A DNA stretch of 64,000 nt, taken from RGIG4708 sp045633845. GTDB taxonomy: Bacteria > Bacillota > Clostridia > UMGS1810. The notes beneath the pieces are model-generated. The model was not told where the DNA came from, made no database searches, and saw only the letters and a program-made list of their open reading frames with translations. The stretch spans positions 4,935-68,934 of the forward strand of contig JAZQZC010000017.1 in assembly GCA_045633845.1 (NCBI GenBank), in the 5' to 3' direction. Positions 1-8,577 of this stretch are shown piece after piece. How positions within the stretch are numbered: the first letter of the stretch is position 1; the number at the start of each line of letters is the position of its first letter. A program made the translations under genes and the position numbers.

Positions 1-161
1 ATTCTTTTTGTACACAACTATATAGAATGGGTTTAAAACATTTAAATTCAAATAAGTATTTGAAAATTGCATTGTTTTTCAATAGTTATTTAGTATGGTA
101 TATTTTTTATAAACTTGTCGAAATTAAACAAACATTAGTTAAGTTCTATAAATTACATTAA
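1..161 (+). CDS. 3' end of an unidentified coding region (partial)
   Basis: One frame is open from the left edge of the window for 52 codons to TAA at 159-161. The visible tail is rich in Lys, Tyr, Phe and Leu and has a short hydrophobic stretch (YLVWYIFYKLVE) near the end. It lies 32 bp before the glycosyltransferase gene on the same strand, so it is probably another member of the surface-polysaccharide cluster, such as a glycosyltransferase or polymerase C-terminus. The family cannot be told from this fragment. Confidence 0.45.
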   Translation, partial: SFCTQLYRMGLKHLNSNKYLKIALFFNSYLVWYIFYKLVEIKQTLVKFYKLH

Positions 162-193
162 TAATCAAATATGTTTTTGATAAGGGGTTAATT

Positions 194-1351
194 ATGAAAA
201 AAATTGCGATTGTTTTTACATCTATGATTGTTGGTGGAGCTGAAAAATCATTAATTAATTTTTTGAATTCTATTAATTATAAAAAATATGAAGTTTCTTT
301 ATATACATTTGATACAACAACTGAACTTATAAAACAAATGCCAAAAGAATTGAATATAATAAGTTGTAAACCTGATATGAAAATGTGTATTTTAAACTAT
401 ATTAGAAAATTAGATATAATTAATATTTTCAAATGGATTATCTTTAGAACATTATATTCAATTACAAAGAATAAATTTAATAAATATATGTATTTGAATA
501 AATGTTTACCTAAATTTACGAAATCTTATGATTGCGCAATATCGTACAGAACTGGTAGTTTTGATTCGGCGATTGTATTATATAGAATAAATGCGAAGAA
601 AAAATTTTTTGTAGTTCATAATTCTGTTACGGATTTAAATTACAATTTATTTTATAAAATAGTTTTAAATAAATTTGATAAAACTTTTTTTGTGTCTGAA
701 TGTTCGAGAACTTATATTGAAAATAAAATATCAAAATATTCTAATAAAACTTTAACATTGCTAAACATAGTTGATAGCAACTCGATTGTTACTAATGCAC
801 AGTGTAATCAGTCGCATACATACGCTTCAGATGTTATTAATTTATGTACAGTGGGAAGATTGTCACTGGAAAAGGGGCAACATTTTATTCCGAAAATTGT
901 ACGATTGCTTTTAAATAACGGCTATAATGCTTTTTGGTATATAATAGGTGATGGACCTGATAGAATTGAATTAGAAAATGAATGTAAAAATTATAATGTA
1001 GAGGATAGAGTTATTTTACTTGGCACTCAAAAAAATCCGTATCCATATATAAAGAATTGTGACATCTATGTTCAACCTTCTATTTCAGAGGGATGGTGTC
1101 TTACTGTTCAAGAGGCGAGAATTTTGCATAAACCAATAGTTGTTACGCCTATTCCGGTGATGTATGAACAAATTGTCGATGGAGTTAACGGACTGATTGC
1201 AGAAAGCGTTTCTTCTGAGGGTTTATATAAAAGCATAAAATTGCTTCTAGATAATCCAGATTTATGTGATAAGTTTTCGAGCGAATTAAAAAAACAAAAA
1301 CATGATAATAAAGATGAAATCAATAAACTATATGAATTAATAGAAGAATAA
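194..1351 (+). CDS. Glycosyltransferase, GT4 family (GT-B fold)
   Basis: A 385-residue enzyme that most likely transfers a sugar from a nucleotide-sugar donor to a lipid-linked glycan in the cytoplasm. The N-terminal acceptor domain starts with a Rossmann strand and a glycine-rich turn (MIVGGAEKS, about residues 12-20). The C-terminal donor domain has the GT4 hallmarks VGRLSLEKGQ (about 220) and the EGWCLTVQEA segment (about 300), which holds the E-x7-E type motif that contacts the nucleotide sugar. Start ATG follows AAGGGG at good distance. It is first in a run of four same-strand genes for surface polysaccharide. Donor and acceptor cannot be inferred. Confidence 0.85.
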   Translation: MKKIAIVFTSMIVGGAEKSLINFLNSINYKKYEVSLYTFDTTTELIKQMPKELNIISCKPDMKMCILNYIRKLDIINIFKWIIFRTLYSITKNKFNKYMYLNKCLPKFTKSYDCAISYRTGSFDSAIVLYRINAKKKFFVVHNSVTDLNYNLFYKIVLNKFDKTFFVSECSRTYIENKISKYSNKTLTLLNIVDSNSIVTNAQCNQSHTYASDVINLCTVGRLSLEKGQHFIPKIVRLLLNNGYNAFWYIIGDGPDRIELENECKNYNVEDRVILLGTQKNPYPYIKNCDIYVQPSISEGWCLTVQEARILHKPIVVTPIPVMYEQIVDGVNGLIAESVSSEGLYKSIKLLLDNPDLCDKFSSELKKQKHDNKDEINKLYELIEE

Positions 1352-1364
1352 GTATGAGGTTTTT

Positions 1365-2396
1365 ATGAAAAAAATAGCGATAATCACTTTACAAGGAATG
1401 TGGAATTATGGTAACAGATTGCAAAACTATGCTGTATCTACAGTCCTGTCAAAAAAAATGGATAATGTATCTTATAATATATTGGAATCAAAATATATTT
1501 CAAAGTTCAGAACGATATTGTCATATCTTATAAAAAAAAACCATTCGAGTTTTAGGTATTTAAAATTTTTAAATTTTAATAAATTATATTCCAAAGATAT
1601 TGTAAAAATAGATTCAGTTAAGGATGATTTTGATTATGCTGTTTGCGGTAGTGATCAGATTTGGATTTTAAGTAATTCAAACAAATCGTTATTTTTTGGA
1701 GATGTCGTTTCAAAAGATAAACGAATTGCATATTCTGCAAGTTTTGGTGTTTCGGAAATCCCCGATGAATATAAAAATATGTATATAAAACACCTTTCGG
1801 AAATGAAAGCAATTTCTGTTCGCGAAGATTCAGGAGCCAAAATAGTAAAAGATTTAATAGATAAAGATGTACCTGTATTAATTGACCCCACTATGATGTT
1901 AACGAAAGAAGAATGGTTGAAAGTTGCCAAGAAGCCAAAATTTTATAATAAAAGCAAAAAAATTCTCTTGACATATTTTTTAGGTGAAGTATTAGATGAA
2001 TATAGTGAATATATTGATAACTTTGCCAAAAAAAATAATTGTGAAGTAATCAATCTTGAGTTTTATAAACATAATAAATATTGGTATCAAACCGGTCCAT
2101 CAGAATTTGTTTGGCTTATAAAAAATTGTACCGCAATGTTTACCGATTCTTTTCACGGTTCGGTTTTTTCTATACTTATGGATGTCCCGTTTATAGTTTT
2201 TGATCGAGATGGGAATGGTGCCGGAATGGGTTCGAGAATAGATACTTTACTTGATAAGTTTAAATTGAAAGACAGAAAATTTTCGAATCAAAGTACACAA
2301 CAAGTTTTGAATATTGACTATTCACATATTGAACCAATATTAAATGTTGAAAGAAAAAAATCAATTGATTTCTTGAAAGATGCGATGGAGATGTAA
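1365..2396 (+). CDS. Polysaccharide pyruvyl transferase family protein
   Basis: A 343-residue member of the pyruvyl transferase family (CsaB/WcaK type), which transfers pyruvate from phosphoenolpyruvate to a sugar of a cell-surface polymer as a ketal. Seen directly: an N-terminal GMWNYGNRLQNYA segment typical of the family, GSDQIWI (about residue 94), and the C-terminal TDSFHGSVFS motif (about 258) whose His and Ser-rich loop is the family signature. It starts 13 bp after the glycosyltransferase and ends 1 bp before the flippase ATG, so the genes are co-transcribed. The exact target sugar is unknown. Confidence 0.82.
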   Translation: MKKIAIITLQGMWNYGNRLQNYAVSTVLSKKMDNVSYNILESKYISKFRTILSYLIKKNHSSFRYLKFLNFNKLYSKDIVKIDSVKDDFDYAVCGSDQIWILSNSNKSLFFGDVVSKDKRIAYSASFGVSEIPDEYKNMYIKHLSEMKAISVREDSGAKIVKDLIDKDVPVLIDPTMMLTKEEWLKVAKKPKFYNKSKKILLTYFLGEVLDEYSEYIDNFAKKNNCEVINLEFYKHNKYWYQTGPSEFVWLIKNCTAMFTDSFHGSVFSILMDVPFIVFDRDGNGAGMGSRIDTLLDKFKLKDRKFSNQSTQQVLNIDYSHIEPILNVERKKSIDFLKDAMEM

Positions 2397-2397
2397 T

Positions 2398-3912
2398 ATG
2401 AAGGTTAATCAACTTAAAGCAGGTTCTATATTATCGTTTGCGGGAATATTTGTAAGTTTGGTAATACCTATGTTCTATACACCTATTATGCTTGATATAT
2501 TAGGTGTAGAGCAGTATGGTGTTTATGGACTTGCTAATTCATTTATGCAATATTTTGGCCTTTTAAATTTGGGTCTTGGCGGAACTATTATCAGATATAT
2601 GGTTAAATACCGCGCAGTAGATGATATCGAGGGCGAAGAAAGAGTATTCGGACTGTTTATAAAGTTATATTCTATAATAGCTTCTGTTGTGTTTATTTGT
2701 GGAATATATCTTTCTTTTAATATGGATTTTTACAAAAATTCATTATCAGATTCGGAATTTGAAACGTTAAAAATACTTATTCGTTTATTGACAATTAATT
2801 CTGCAGTATTTTTGCCCATTAGCACACTTGGTTCTATTGTTATTGCAAATGAGAGATTTGTTTTTAATAAACTAGTAGCACTTATTTTAAATATAATTTC
2901 TCCATTTGGCAGTCTGCTATTTTTAAAATTAGGTTTTGGCTCAATTGGTTTAGTTATTAATAGTATTCTGTATGAAATTCTGATTTATTCTATATATGCA
3001 TATTATGTTTTTGTTCGTTTAAAACTCAGACCTCGTTTTTCAAGTGTAGAAAAAGGATTGATAAAAGAAATTTTTGGATATTCAATTTTTGTTTTCATTG
3101 CTGAAGTTGTAAATATTCTTTATTGGTCAACAGATAAATTAATTATCGGATGGGCACTTGGTGCAAAACCAACTGCAATTTATAATGTAGGTGCAACATT
3201 CAACACTTATTTTATGAGTATTTCTACTGCTATCCAGGGTGTATTTATGCCGAGAGTTACCAGTATGGCAGTTAAAGATACTCCAAAGAGTGAATTTACT
3301 GAACTTTTTATCAGAATTGGTAGAATCCAATTTATACTTTTAATTTTTGCATTAACTGCTTTTATTGCATTTGGCAAACAATTTCTTATTCTTTGGGTAG
3401 GAAATGTGTATGCAGATGCTTATTATGTGGCACTATTTGTCTTGGTACCGTTGATTATTCCGCTAATTCAAAATATTGGTTTAACTATGCTATATGCAAT
3501 GAACAAACATAAATTCCGTTCAATAGTATATTTCTTTATTGCTATCATAAATGTTGTGCTAACATTTTTGTGGGTAAATAAATTTGGAATAATTGGCGCT
3601 GCGTTTGCAACTTGCATTGCATATTTAATAGGACATGTGCTAATAATGAACTGGTACTATCATAAGAAAGTTGGAATTGATATACCGCTCTTTTGGAAAA
3701 ACATTTTGAAAATGAGCATTTTCCCTGCATTTTGTTGTTTATTATTTGTATTTGCAAATAAATTAATAGTGTTTAATAATTGGTTAATATTCTTAATATT
3801 TGCTGTTATATATTCAGTGGTATATTTTGTAGGTTCGTACCTATTCTGTATGAATAATTACGAGAGAAATCTGTTTTTGTCACCAATTAAGAAAATTTTA
3901 CGCAGAGGTTAA
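2398..3912 (+). CDS. Wzx-type oligosaccharide flippase
   Basis: A 504-residue polytopic membrane protein of the polysaccharide-exporter branch of the MOP superfamily, with about 12-14 hydrophobic segments along its whole length. Such proteins flip undecaprenyl-pyrophosphate-linked repeat units across the cytoplasmic membrane. The ATG at 2398 is chosen over an upstream ATG at 2380: it follows GGAG in the end of the preceding gene, and the extra residues at 2380 (MRWRCN) do not look native. Its place between transferase genes supports a role in exporting the glycan made by the cluster. Substrate unknown. Confidence 0.85.
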   Translation: MKVNQLKAGSILSFAGIFVSLVIPMFYTPIMLDILGVEQYGVYGLANSFMQYFGLLNLGLGGTIIRYMVKYRAVDDIEGEERVFGLFIKLYSIIASVVFICGIYLSFNMDFYKNSLSDSEFETLKILIRLLTINSAVFLPISTLGSIVIANERFVFNKLVALILNIISPFGSLLFLKLGFGSIGLVINSILYEILIYSIYAYYVFVRLKLRPRFSSVEKGLIKEIFGYSIFVFIAEVVNILYWSTDKLIIGWALGAKPTAIYNVGATFNTYFMSISTAIQGVFMPRVTSMAVKDTPKSEFTELFIRIGRIQFILLIFALTAFIAFGKQFLILWVGNVYADAYYVALFVLVPLIIPLIQNIGLTMLYAMNKHKFRSIVYFFIAIINVVLTFLWVNKFGIIGAAFATCIAYLIGHVLIMNWYYHKKVGIDIPLFWKNILKMSIFPAFCCLLFVFANKLIVFNNWLIFLIFAVIYSVVYFVGSYLFCMNNYERNLFLSPIKKILRRG

Positions 3913-3914
3913 TT

Positions 3915-5069
3915 ATGATTAATATAACAAATAAAGAAAAATGCTCGGGTTGTCACGCCTGTAGTAATATCTGTCCTGTTGGTTGTATTACTATGAAGGC
4001 AGACAGAGAAGGTTTTGTTTATCCCGAGGTTGATAAGAAAAAATGCATTAATTGTAATAAATGTACCAAGGTTTGTAATATAATTAACCCGATTGTAAGT
4101 AATAATATTCCTCAAGCATACGCTTGTTATAACAAAGATGAAGATATCAGACAAAATTCAAGTTCGGGTGGTATTTTTACTTTGATTGCCGAATATGTTT
4201 TGGATTTAAATGGCGTTGTGTTTGGGGCGGCGTTTGACAATGATTTTTCGGTAAGACACATTGAAATTACCGAAAAACAACAATTGTCAAAACTGAGAGG
4301 TTCTAAATATGTTCAGAGCAAAATCGGGGATACATATAAATTCGTAAAAAAATATCTTGATGTCGGTAGAGTAGTATTTTTTACAGGCACTCCTTGTCAG
4401 ATTGATGGTTTAATTAAGTTTTTAGATGGCAGAGAATATGATAATTTATATACTCAGGATATAATATGTCACGGAGTACCTTCGCCTAAAGTATGGAGAG
4501 ATTATGTTTCACATATAAAGCAAGGATTAGACTGTGATGTTGATAACATTACTTTCAGAAATAAAGATAACGGATGGATAAATTACTGTATAAGATTTAA
4601 TTCCAAAAACGGAGTTATATACAATTCAGTTTTCAGAAATGATTATTTTATGAAAGGATTTATAAAGAACCTTTATTTAAGACCATCATGTTACAATTGC
4701 CATTCAAAAAGTATTAACAGAAACAGTGATATTACTCTTGCAGATTTCTGGGGAATTGATAATATAGCTCCTAAAATGAATGACGATAAAGGGACTTCCT
4801 TAATTTTTGTAAATACAGATAAAGGAACAAAATTATTTAATAATATTTCTGAAAAGATAATATGTCAGCATGTTGATTATCGTGAAGCTGTTAAGTATAA
4901 TAGTGCTGCACATACATCGGTATATAAACCTAAACACAGAGATAAAGTAGTTAAAAAAATCAACAGTAAAAATTTTGATAGAATTATTAAAAGATATACA
5001 ACAACTTCTTTTTTGGGAAAATGCAGAATAAAATTAAATATCATAATTAAGTCAATAAGAAAGAAATAA
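3915..5069 (+). CDS. FrhB/F420-hydrogenase beta-subunit-like iron-sulfur protein of polysaccharide clusters
   Basis: A 384-residue protein. The N-terminus carries two ferredoxin-like 4Fe-4S clusters: CSGCHACSNICP (about residues 10-21) and CINCNKCTKVCN (about 43-54). It is followed by the coenzyme F420 hydrogenase/dehydrogenase beta-subunit N- and C-terminal domains, with SSSGGIFT, GTPCQIDGL and a later CYNC pair. In Firmicutes and Bacteroides this architecture is typically found beside polysaccharide pyruvyl transferases, as here, and is presumed to do a redox modification of the glycan rather than use F420. It starts 2 bp after the flippase stop and ends the operon at a strong terminator. 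Confidence 0.8.
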   Translation: MINITNKEKCSGCHACSNICPVGCITMKADREGFVYPEVDKKKCINCNKCTKVCNIINPIVSNNIPQAYACYNKDEDIRQNSSSGGIFTLIAEYVLDLNGVVFGAAFDNDFSVRHIEITEKQQLSKLRGSKYVQSKIGDTYKFVKKYLDVGRVVFFTGTPCQIDGLIKFLDGREYDNLYTQDIICHGVPSPKVWRDYVSHIKQGLDCDVDNITFRNKDNGWINYCIRFNSKNGVIYNSVFRNDYFMKGFIKNLYLRPSCYNCHSKSINRNSDITLADFWGIDNIAPKMNDDKGTSLIFVNTDKGTKLFNNISEKIICQHVDYREAVKYNSAAHTSVYKPKHRDKVVKKINSKNFDRIIKRYTTTSFLGKCRIKLNIIIKSIRKK

Positions 5070-5072
5070 ATT

Positions 5073-5105
5073 AATAAACCTACAACAATTTGTTGTAGGT
5101 TTATT
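5073..5105. terminator. Bidirectional rho-independent terminator
   Basis: A perfect palindrome centred near 5089 (AATAAACCTACAACA against its complement, about 15 bp) with T-rich flanks on both sides. It sits between the convergent polysaccharide operon and tadA, and can end transcripts from either side; its right arm includes the tadA stop codon. Confidence 0.85.
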
Positions 5106-5541
5106 TTCTTAATTCTTCAAAAAAATCACTTATAATCTCACTGCATTTACTTTCCATAATGCCGTGATATACTTCAACTTTGTGGTTAAAGTGCTGTTTT
5201 GTTATTATATCGAGGTTTGAGCCGCAGCAACCTGTTTTGCTGTCGGGTGCGCCGATGTAAAGTCGCTTTATCCTTGCACCTATTATTGCGCCTGTGCACA
5301 TAGGGCATGGCTCAAGGGTAACATACATGTCACAATCGGTTAAATATTTACCAAGCTTTTTTGATGCCTCATTTATTGCGTTGATTTCGGCGTGACAAGT
5401 GGGGCATTTGTTTTGTTCAACAGTGTTGTGAGCTTTGGCAATTATTTTTTCATTGTGTACAATTACGCAGCCAACAGGAACTTCGTTTTGCTCTTTGGCT
5501 TTTTGCGCCATATCGAGTGCTTCAGACATATATTTATGCAT
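5101..5541 (-). CDS. tadA: tRNA-specific adenosine deaminase TadA
   Basis: A 146-residue zinc deaminase that converts adenosine-34 to inosine in the tRNA-Arg(ACG) anticodon. The catalytic motifs are intact: CHAEINAI (His and catalytic Glu) and EPCPMCTGAI (the two Zn-binding Cys). The start at 5541 (MHKYMSEALDMA) follows GGTG at good distance and gives the usual family length. An in-frame ATG at 5592 would add residues that do not resemble TadA and would lie deeper inside ttcA. The chosen start overlaps the ttcA stop by 8 bp, which suggests translational coupling between two tRNA-modification genes. Confidence 0.92.
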   Translation of the reverse strand: MHKYMSEALDMAQKAKEQNEVPVGCVIVHNEKIIAKAHNTVEQNKCPTCHAEINAINEASKKLGKYLTDCDMYVTLEPCPMCTGAIIGARIKRLYIGAPDSKTGCCGSNLDIITKQHFNHKVEVYHGIMESKCSEIISDFFEELRK

Positions 5542-6259
5542 TGCGTATATCACCATCCCAACCTGATATTGAGGAGCGCTTAATTGCACCAAACATTCTT
5601 TCCTTAAGTCCTGGGTAGTCTTTGTTAAGCTTATAAAGTAAATCTTTAACTTCCTGACGCTTTGTATTTCCGTCAGCAGGGCAGGAATTTTTTACAATGG
5701 GTAGGTTTGCTTGCTTTGCATAACCTTTAATATAGCTTTCCGGCGTGTAAATTAAAGGTCGTATAAGTGTAACATCCATTCTGTCAAGATAGGTGACAGG
5801 GGAGAAGCAGCCTATTCTGCCTTCAAACACAAGGCTCAGCATAAATGTTTCGTTTACGTCCTCGTTATGATGCCCAAGTGCAATTTTGCGGCATCCTGCA
5901 TCAATTGCAGCATTATTAAGTGCACCTCGGCGCATTTTTGCGCAGAGGGAGCAAGGGTTTTCTTCCTTGCGGATGTCAAACACAATTTCACGTATGTCGG
6001 TTTTGATTACTCTGTATTCTACATCGAGCTGACTGCACAATTGTGCAATCGGTTCAAAGTCCATATCATCATAACCAAGGTCAAGTGTTATTGCAACTAT
6101 ATCATATTTTTTTGGATAAAACTTACGCATATTTGCCAAAGCTGCAAGCAGGGTAAGGCTGTCTTTGCCTCCCGAAACGCCCACGGCAATTTCATCTCCA
6201 TCATTAATCATATTGTAATCATCAACAGCTCGGCGCATATAGCTTAATATTTTTTGCAA
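5534..6259 (-). CDS. ttcA: TtcA-family tRNA 2-thiocytidine-type thiolase
   Basis: A 241-residue PP-loop ATPase. GVSGGKDSLTLL (about residue 28) is the ATP-pyrophosphatase loop used to adenylate the target base, and CSLCAKMRRG (about 122) is the CxxC pair that binds an iron-sulfur cluster in TtcA-type enzymes. TtcA makes 2-thiocytidine-32 in tRNA; this short Clostridial form lacks the extensions of the E. coli protein, so the target base is inferred from the family. It overlaps tadA and is preceded by the tRNA-Gly gene and its terminator. Confidence 0.85.
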   Translation of the reverse strand: MQKILSYMRRAVDDYNMINDGDEIAVGVSGGKDSLTLLAALANMRKFYPKKYDIVAITLDLGYDDMDFEPIAQLCSQLDVEYRVIKTDIREIVFDIRKEENPCSLCAKMRRGALNNAAIDAGCRKIALGHHNEDVNETFMLSLVFEGRIGCFSPVTYLDRMDVTLIRPLIYTPESYIKGYAKQANLPIVKNSCPADGNTKRQEVKDLLYKLNKDYPGLKERMFGAIKRSSISGWDGDIRNA

Positions 6260-6284
6260 AACAAATCACCTCTTTTGTTTATAT

Positions 6285-6317
6285 AAAAAGAAAAAGCACT
6301 TCATCAAGAAGTGCTTT
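6285..6317 (-). terminator. Terminator of tRNA-Gly
   Basis: On the minus strand an 11-bp stem (AAAAGCACTTC and its complement) with a 5-nt loop begins at the CCA end of the tRNA and is followed by TCTTTTT. It separates the tRNA transcript from ttcA. Confidence 0.8.
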
Positions 6318-6392
6318 TGGAGCGGAAGACGAGATTCGAACTCGCGACGTTCACCTTGGCAAGGTGACGCTCTACCACTGAGCCACTCCCGC
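6318..6392 (-). tRNA. tRNA-Gly (anticodon GCC)
   Basis: A 75-nt complete tRNA. The acceptor stem pairs GCGGGAG with CTTCCGC (one G-U), the D-arm is intact, the anticodon loop reads CTTGCCAAG (anticodon GCC), and the T-loop is TTCGAAT. The 3' CCA is encoded in the genome. Confidence 0.97.
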
Positions 6393-6416
6393 ATACGTAA
6401 TTTAAATTACTTGTTT

Positions 6417-6445
6417 ATTATAACAATCAAATTGCTATTTGTCAA
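6417..6445 (-). promoter_or_regulatory. Sigma-A promoter for tRNA-Gly
   Basis: On the minus strand, TTGACA (6445-6440) and TATAAT (6422-6417) are separated by exactly 17 bp. This is a perfect consensus promoter ending 24 bp before the tRNA 5' end. Confidence 0.85.
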
Positions 6446-6563
6446 CACTTTTTTGAAAATTTAAAATAAATTAATTTGTTTTGGTAAATATTATCAATAT
6501 GTACAAATCAAACTATAAATTAATGTATCATTTTAACAAAAACAAATTTTACTAAAAAAACTC

Positions 6564-6592
6564 TTGCATTATGGCAATATTTGTGATAAAAT
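6564..6592 (+). promoter_or_regulatory. Promoter for rpsB
   Basis: TTGCAT (6564-6569), a 17-bp spacer and TAAAAT (6587-6592), about 30 bp upstream of the structured leader. Between 6446 and 6563 the sequence is A+T-rich with nothing else recognisable. Confidence 0.65.
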
Positions 6593-6624
6593 ATTTAAGG
6601 TTTAATACACACATACTTTGATGT

Positions 6625-6668
6625 CTGTAAGGGTTGCACTTGATCCGACATAGTCAGGTGTCTTACAG
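6625..6668 (+). promoter_or_regulatory. Structured 5' leader of rpsB, possible S2 autoregulatory RNA
   Basis: The rpsB leader contains a nested hairpin. The outer stem is CTGTAAG (6625-6631) with CTTACAG (6662-6668). The inner stem is CACTTGA (6637-6643) with TCAGGTG (6654-6660), and the two are joined by an asymmetric bulge of 4-5 nt on the 5' side. The hairpin ends 47 nt before the rpsB ATG. Ribosomal protein S2 represses its own mRNA through leader structures in several bacterial groups, so an autoregulatory site is a reasonable inference; no specific S2-binding motif was confirmed. Confidence 0.5.
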
Positions 6669-6714
6669 TTCAGGTGATAAGTATGGCGGGTAAAATTTTA
6701 TGGAGGTGAATAAT

Positions 6715-7452
6715 ATGTCAGTTATATCAATGAAACAGTTGTTGGAAGCAGGTGTTCACTTTGGACACCAGACAAGAAGATGGAATCCTAAAATGGCGGA
6801 GTACATCTACACAGAAAGAAATGGTATTTATATCATCAATCTTCAGAAAACAGTAAAAAAAGTTGTTGAAGCTTATGACTTCATCAAAGAAGTTGCTGCA
6901 AACGGCGAAGATATCCTTTTTGTAGGTACTAAAAAGCAGGCTCAGGATTCTATTAAAGAAGAAGCAGAAAGAGTTGGAATGTATTTTGTAAATGCAAGAT
7001 GGCTCGGTGGTATGCTTACAAACTTTAAAACAATCAAAAAGAGAATTGAAAGACTCAACCAGCTTAGAAAAATGGAAGAAGATGGTACATTTGACCTTCT
7101 CCCTAAAAAAGAAGTTTCTAAACTCAAGCTCGAAATTGAAAAGCTTGACAAATACCTTGGCGGTATTAAAGATATGAAGAAGCTCCCTGGTGCTATGTTT
7201 GTTGTAGACCCAAGAAAAGAAAAGATTGCAGTTGCAGAAGCTCACAAACTCGGTATTCCTGTTGTAGCTATTGTTGATACAAACTGTGATCCTGATGATG
7301 TTGATTACGTTATCCCAGGTAACGATGACGCTATCAGAGCAGTAAAACTCATTGCTTCTACAATGGCTAATGCTATTATAGAAGGCAGACAGGGTGAAGA
7401 TGCTCTTCCTGTTGTTGAAGAAGCAACAGAAGAAGCTGCAGATGCTGAATAA
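6715..7452 (+). CDS. rpsB: 30S ribosomal protein S2
   Basis: A 245-residue S2, which binds at the head-body junction of the 30S subunit. The family signatures are present: the N-terminal LLEAGVHFGHQTRRWNPKM, the FVGTKKQAQ segment, ARWLGGMLTNF, and PVVAIVDTNCDPD near the C-terminus. The ATG at 6715 is used because GGAGGTG lies just before it; an upstream ATG at 6700 is part of the ribosome-binding region. It is the first gene of the rpsB-tsf pair with its own promoter and structured leader. Confidence 0.97.
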   Translation: MSVISMKQLLEAGVHFGHQTRRWNPKMAEYIYTERNGIYIINLQKTVKKVVEAYDFIKEVAANGEDILFVGTKKQAQDSIKEEAERVGMYFVNARWLGGMLTNFKTIKKRIERLNQLRKMEEDGTFDLLPKKEVSKLKLEIEKLDKYLGGIKDMKKLPGAMFVVDPRKEKIAVAEAHKLGIPVVAIVDTNCDPDDVDYVIPGNDDAIRAVKLIASTMANAIIEGRQGEDALPVVEEATEEAADAE

Positions 7453-7463
7453 TTAAATTGATG

Positions 7464-7495
7464 CAAAATTGCGTAATTGATTTTACGCAATTTTG
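7464..7495 (+). terminator. Intercistronic hairpin between rpsB and tsf
   Basis: A perfect 13-bp stem (CAAAATTGCGTAA with its complement) with a 6-nt loop sits in the 73-bp rpsB-tsf gap. Only a short T run lies within the stem and none follows, so it probably acts as a partial terminator or RNA-stability element that tunes S2 relative to EF-Ts. Confidence 0.55.
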
Positions 7496-7525
7496 TTACT
7501 GAATTATATATTGGAGGGAAATAAA

Positions 7526-8422
7526 ATGTTTACTGCTAAAGATGTTAAAGATTTAAGAGAAAAAACAGGATGCGGTATGATGGACTGTAAAAAAGCTCTT
7601 ACAGAATCAAATGGCGATATGGAAAAAGCTGTTGAATTCCTCAGAGAAAAAGGTCTTGCTGCTGCTGAAAAGAAAGCAGGCAGAATTGCTGCTGAAGGTA
7701 TTGTTGATTCATATGTAAACGACGACTCAACAGTTGGCGTACTTATTGAAGTTAACTCCGAAACAGACTTTGTTGCTAAAAACGAAGAATTTAAAGGCTT
7801 TGTTGCTACACTTGCAAAAATCGTTGCAGACAATAATCCTGCAGATGTTGATGCTCTTAAAGCACTCAAATATACAGACTCTGACCTCACTGTAGAAGAA
7901 ATGCTCAGAGAAAAAATTCTTACAATTGGTGAAAACCTCACTATCAGAAGATTTGCAAGATACGAAGGTGCTGTTGTATCATACATTCACGGCGAAGGCA
8001 GAATTGGTGTTATGGTTAAAGCTGCAAGTGATGTATCAGGCGCTGATGCTCACGAAGCTGCAAGAGATGCTGCTATGCAGATTGCTGCTATCAATCCACT
8101 TTACCTCTCAAAAGACACAGTTCCTGCAGAAGATGTAGAAAAAGAAAAGAACATCATTCTTGCTCAGATTAAAGAAGATCCTAAAAATGCAAACAAACCC
8201 GAAAACATTCTTGAAAAGATGGTTGGCGGCAAAATCAACAAATTCTTTGAGCAGAATTGCTTGCTCCAGCAGGAATTTGTTAAAAATGGCGACTTTAAAG
8301 TAGAAGCTTACCTCGCATCAAAGGGTGTTACACTTGTTGACTTTGTAAGATTTGAAAAGGGCGAAGGCATCGAAAAGAAAGTTGACAACTTTGCAGAAGA
8401 AGTTGCAAGCATGATTAAATAA
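7526..8422 (+). CDS. tsf: Elongation factor Ts
   Basis: A 298-residue guanine-nucleotide exchange factor that regenerates EF-Tu-GTP. The N-terminal UBA-like module with LREKTGCGMMDCKKAL and the next motif SETDFVAKN (about residues 80-88), which contacts EF-Tu, are both present. The ATG at 7526 follows GGAGGG; the upstream in-frame extension has no site of its own. It sits directly after rpsB and is closed by a good terminator. Confidence 0.97.
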   Translation: MFTAKDVKDLREKTGCGMMDCKKALTESNGDMEKAVEFLREKGLAAAEKKAGRIAAEGIVDSYVNDDSTVGVLIEVNSETDFVAKNEEFKGFVATLAKIVADNNPADVDALKALKYTDSDLTVEEMLREKILTIGENLTIRRFARYEGAVVSYIHGEGRIGVMVKAASDVSGADAHEAARDAAMQIAAINPLYLSKDTVPAEDVEKEKNIILAQIKEDPKNANKPENILEKMVGGKINKFFEQNCLLQQEFVKNGDFKVEAYLASKGVTLVDFVRFEKGEGIEKKVDNFAEEVASMIK

Positions 8423-8433
8423 TTATGTATTTT

Positions 8434-8470
8434 AAGACCATATGGCTTGTGTCATATGGTCTTTTTGTTT
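8434..8470 (+). terminator. Rho-independent terminator after tsf
   Basis: An 11-bp stem (AAGACCATATG with CATATGGTCTT), an 8-nt loop, then TTTTGTTTT. Confidence 0.88.
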
Positions 8471-8520
8471 TAATTTTACGATTTTTTGCATAAAAAATAC
8501 AAAAAATAAACATTTAGGTG

Positions 8521-8549
8521 TTTATTTTTATAAAATTATGTGATATAAT
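8521..8549 (+). promoter_or_regulatory. Probable promoter for the pyrH operon
   Basis: TATAAT at 8544-8549 preceded by TG at 8541-8542 (extended -10 type). The -35 at 17 bp spacing is weak (TTTATT, 8521-8526). It follows the tsf terminator and lies 28 bp before pyrH. Confidence 0.5.
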
Positions 8550-8577
8550 TTAATAAATATATAATTGGAGGTATAAT

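Noticed and set aside
6727..7245. A 172-codon frame antisense to rpsB
   Set aside because: A shadow of a highly conserved ribosomal protein gene; composition is Phe/Cys-rich and no start site is present.
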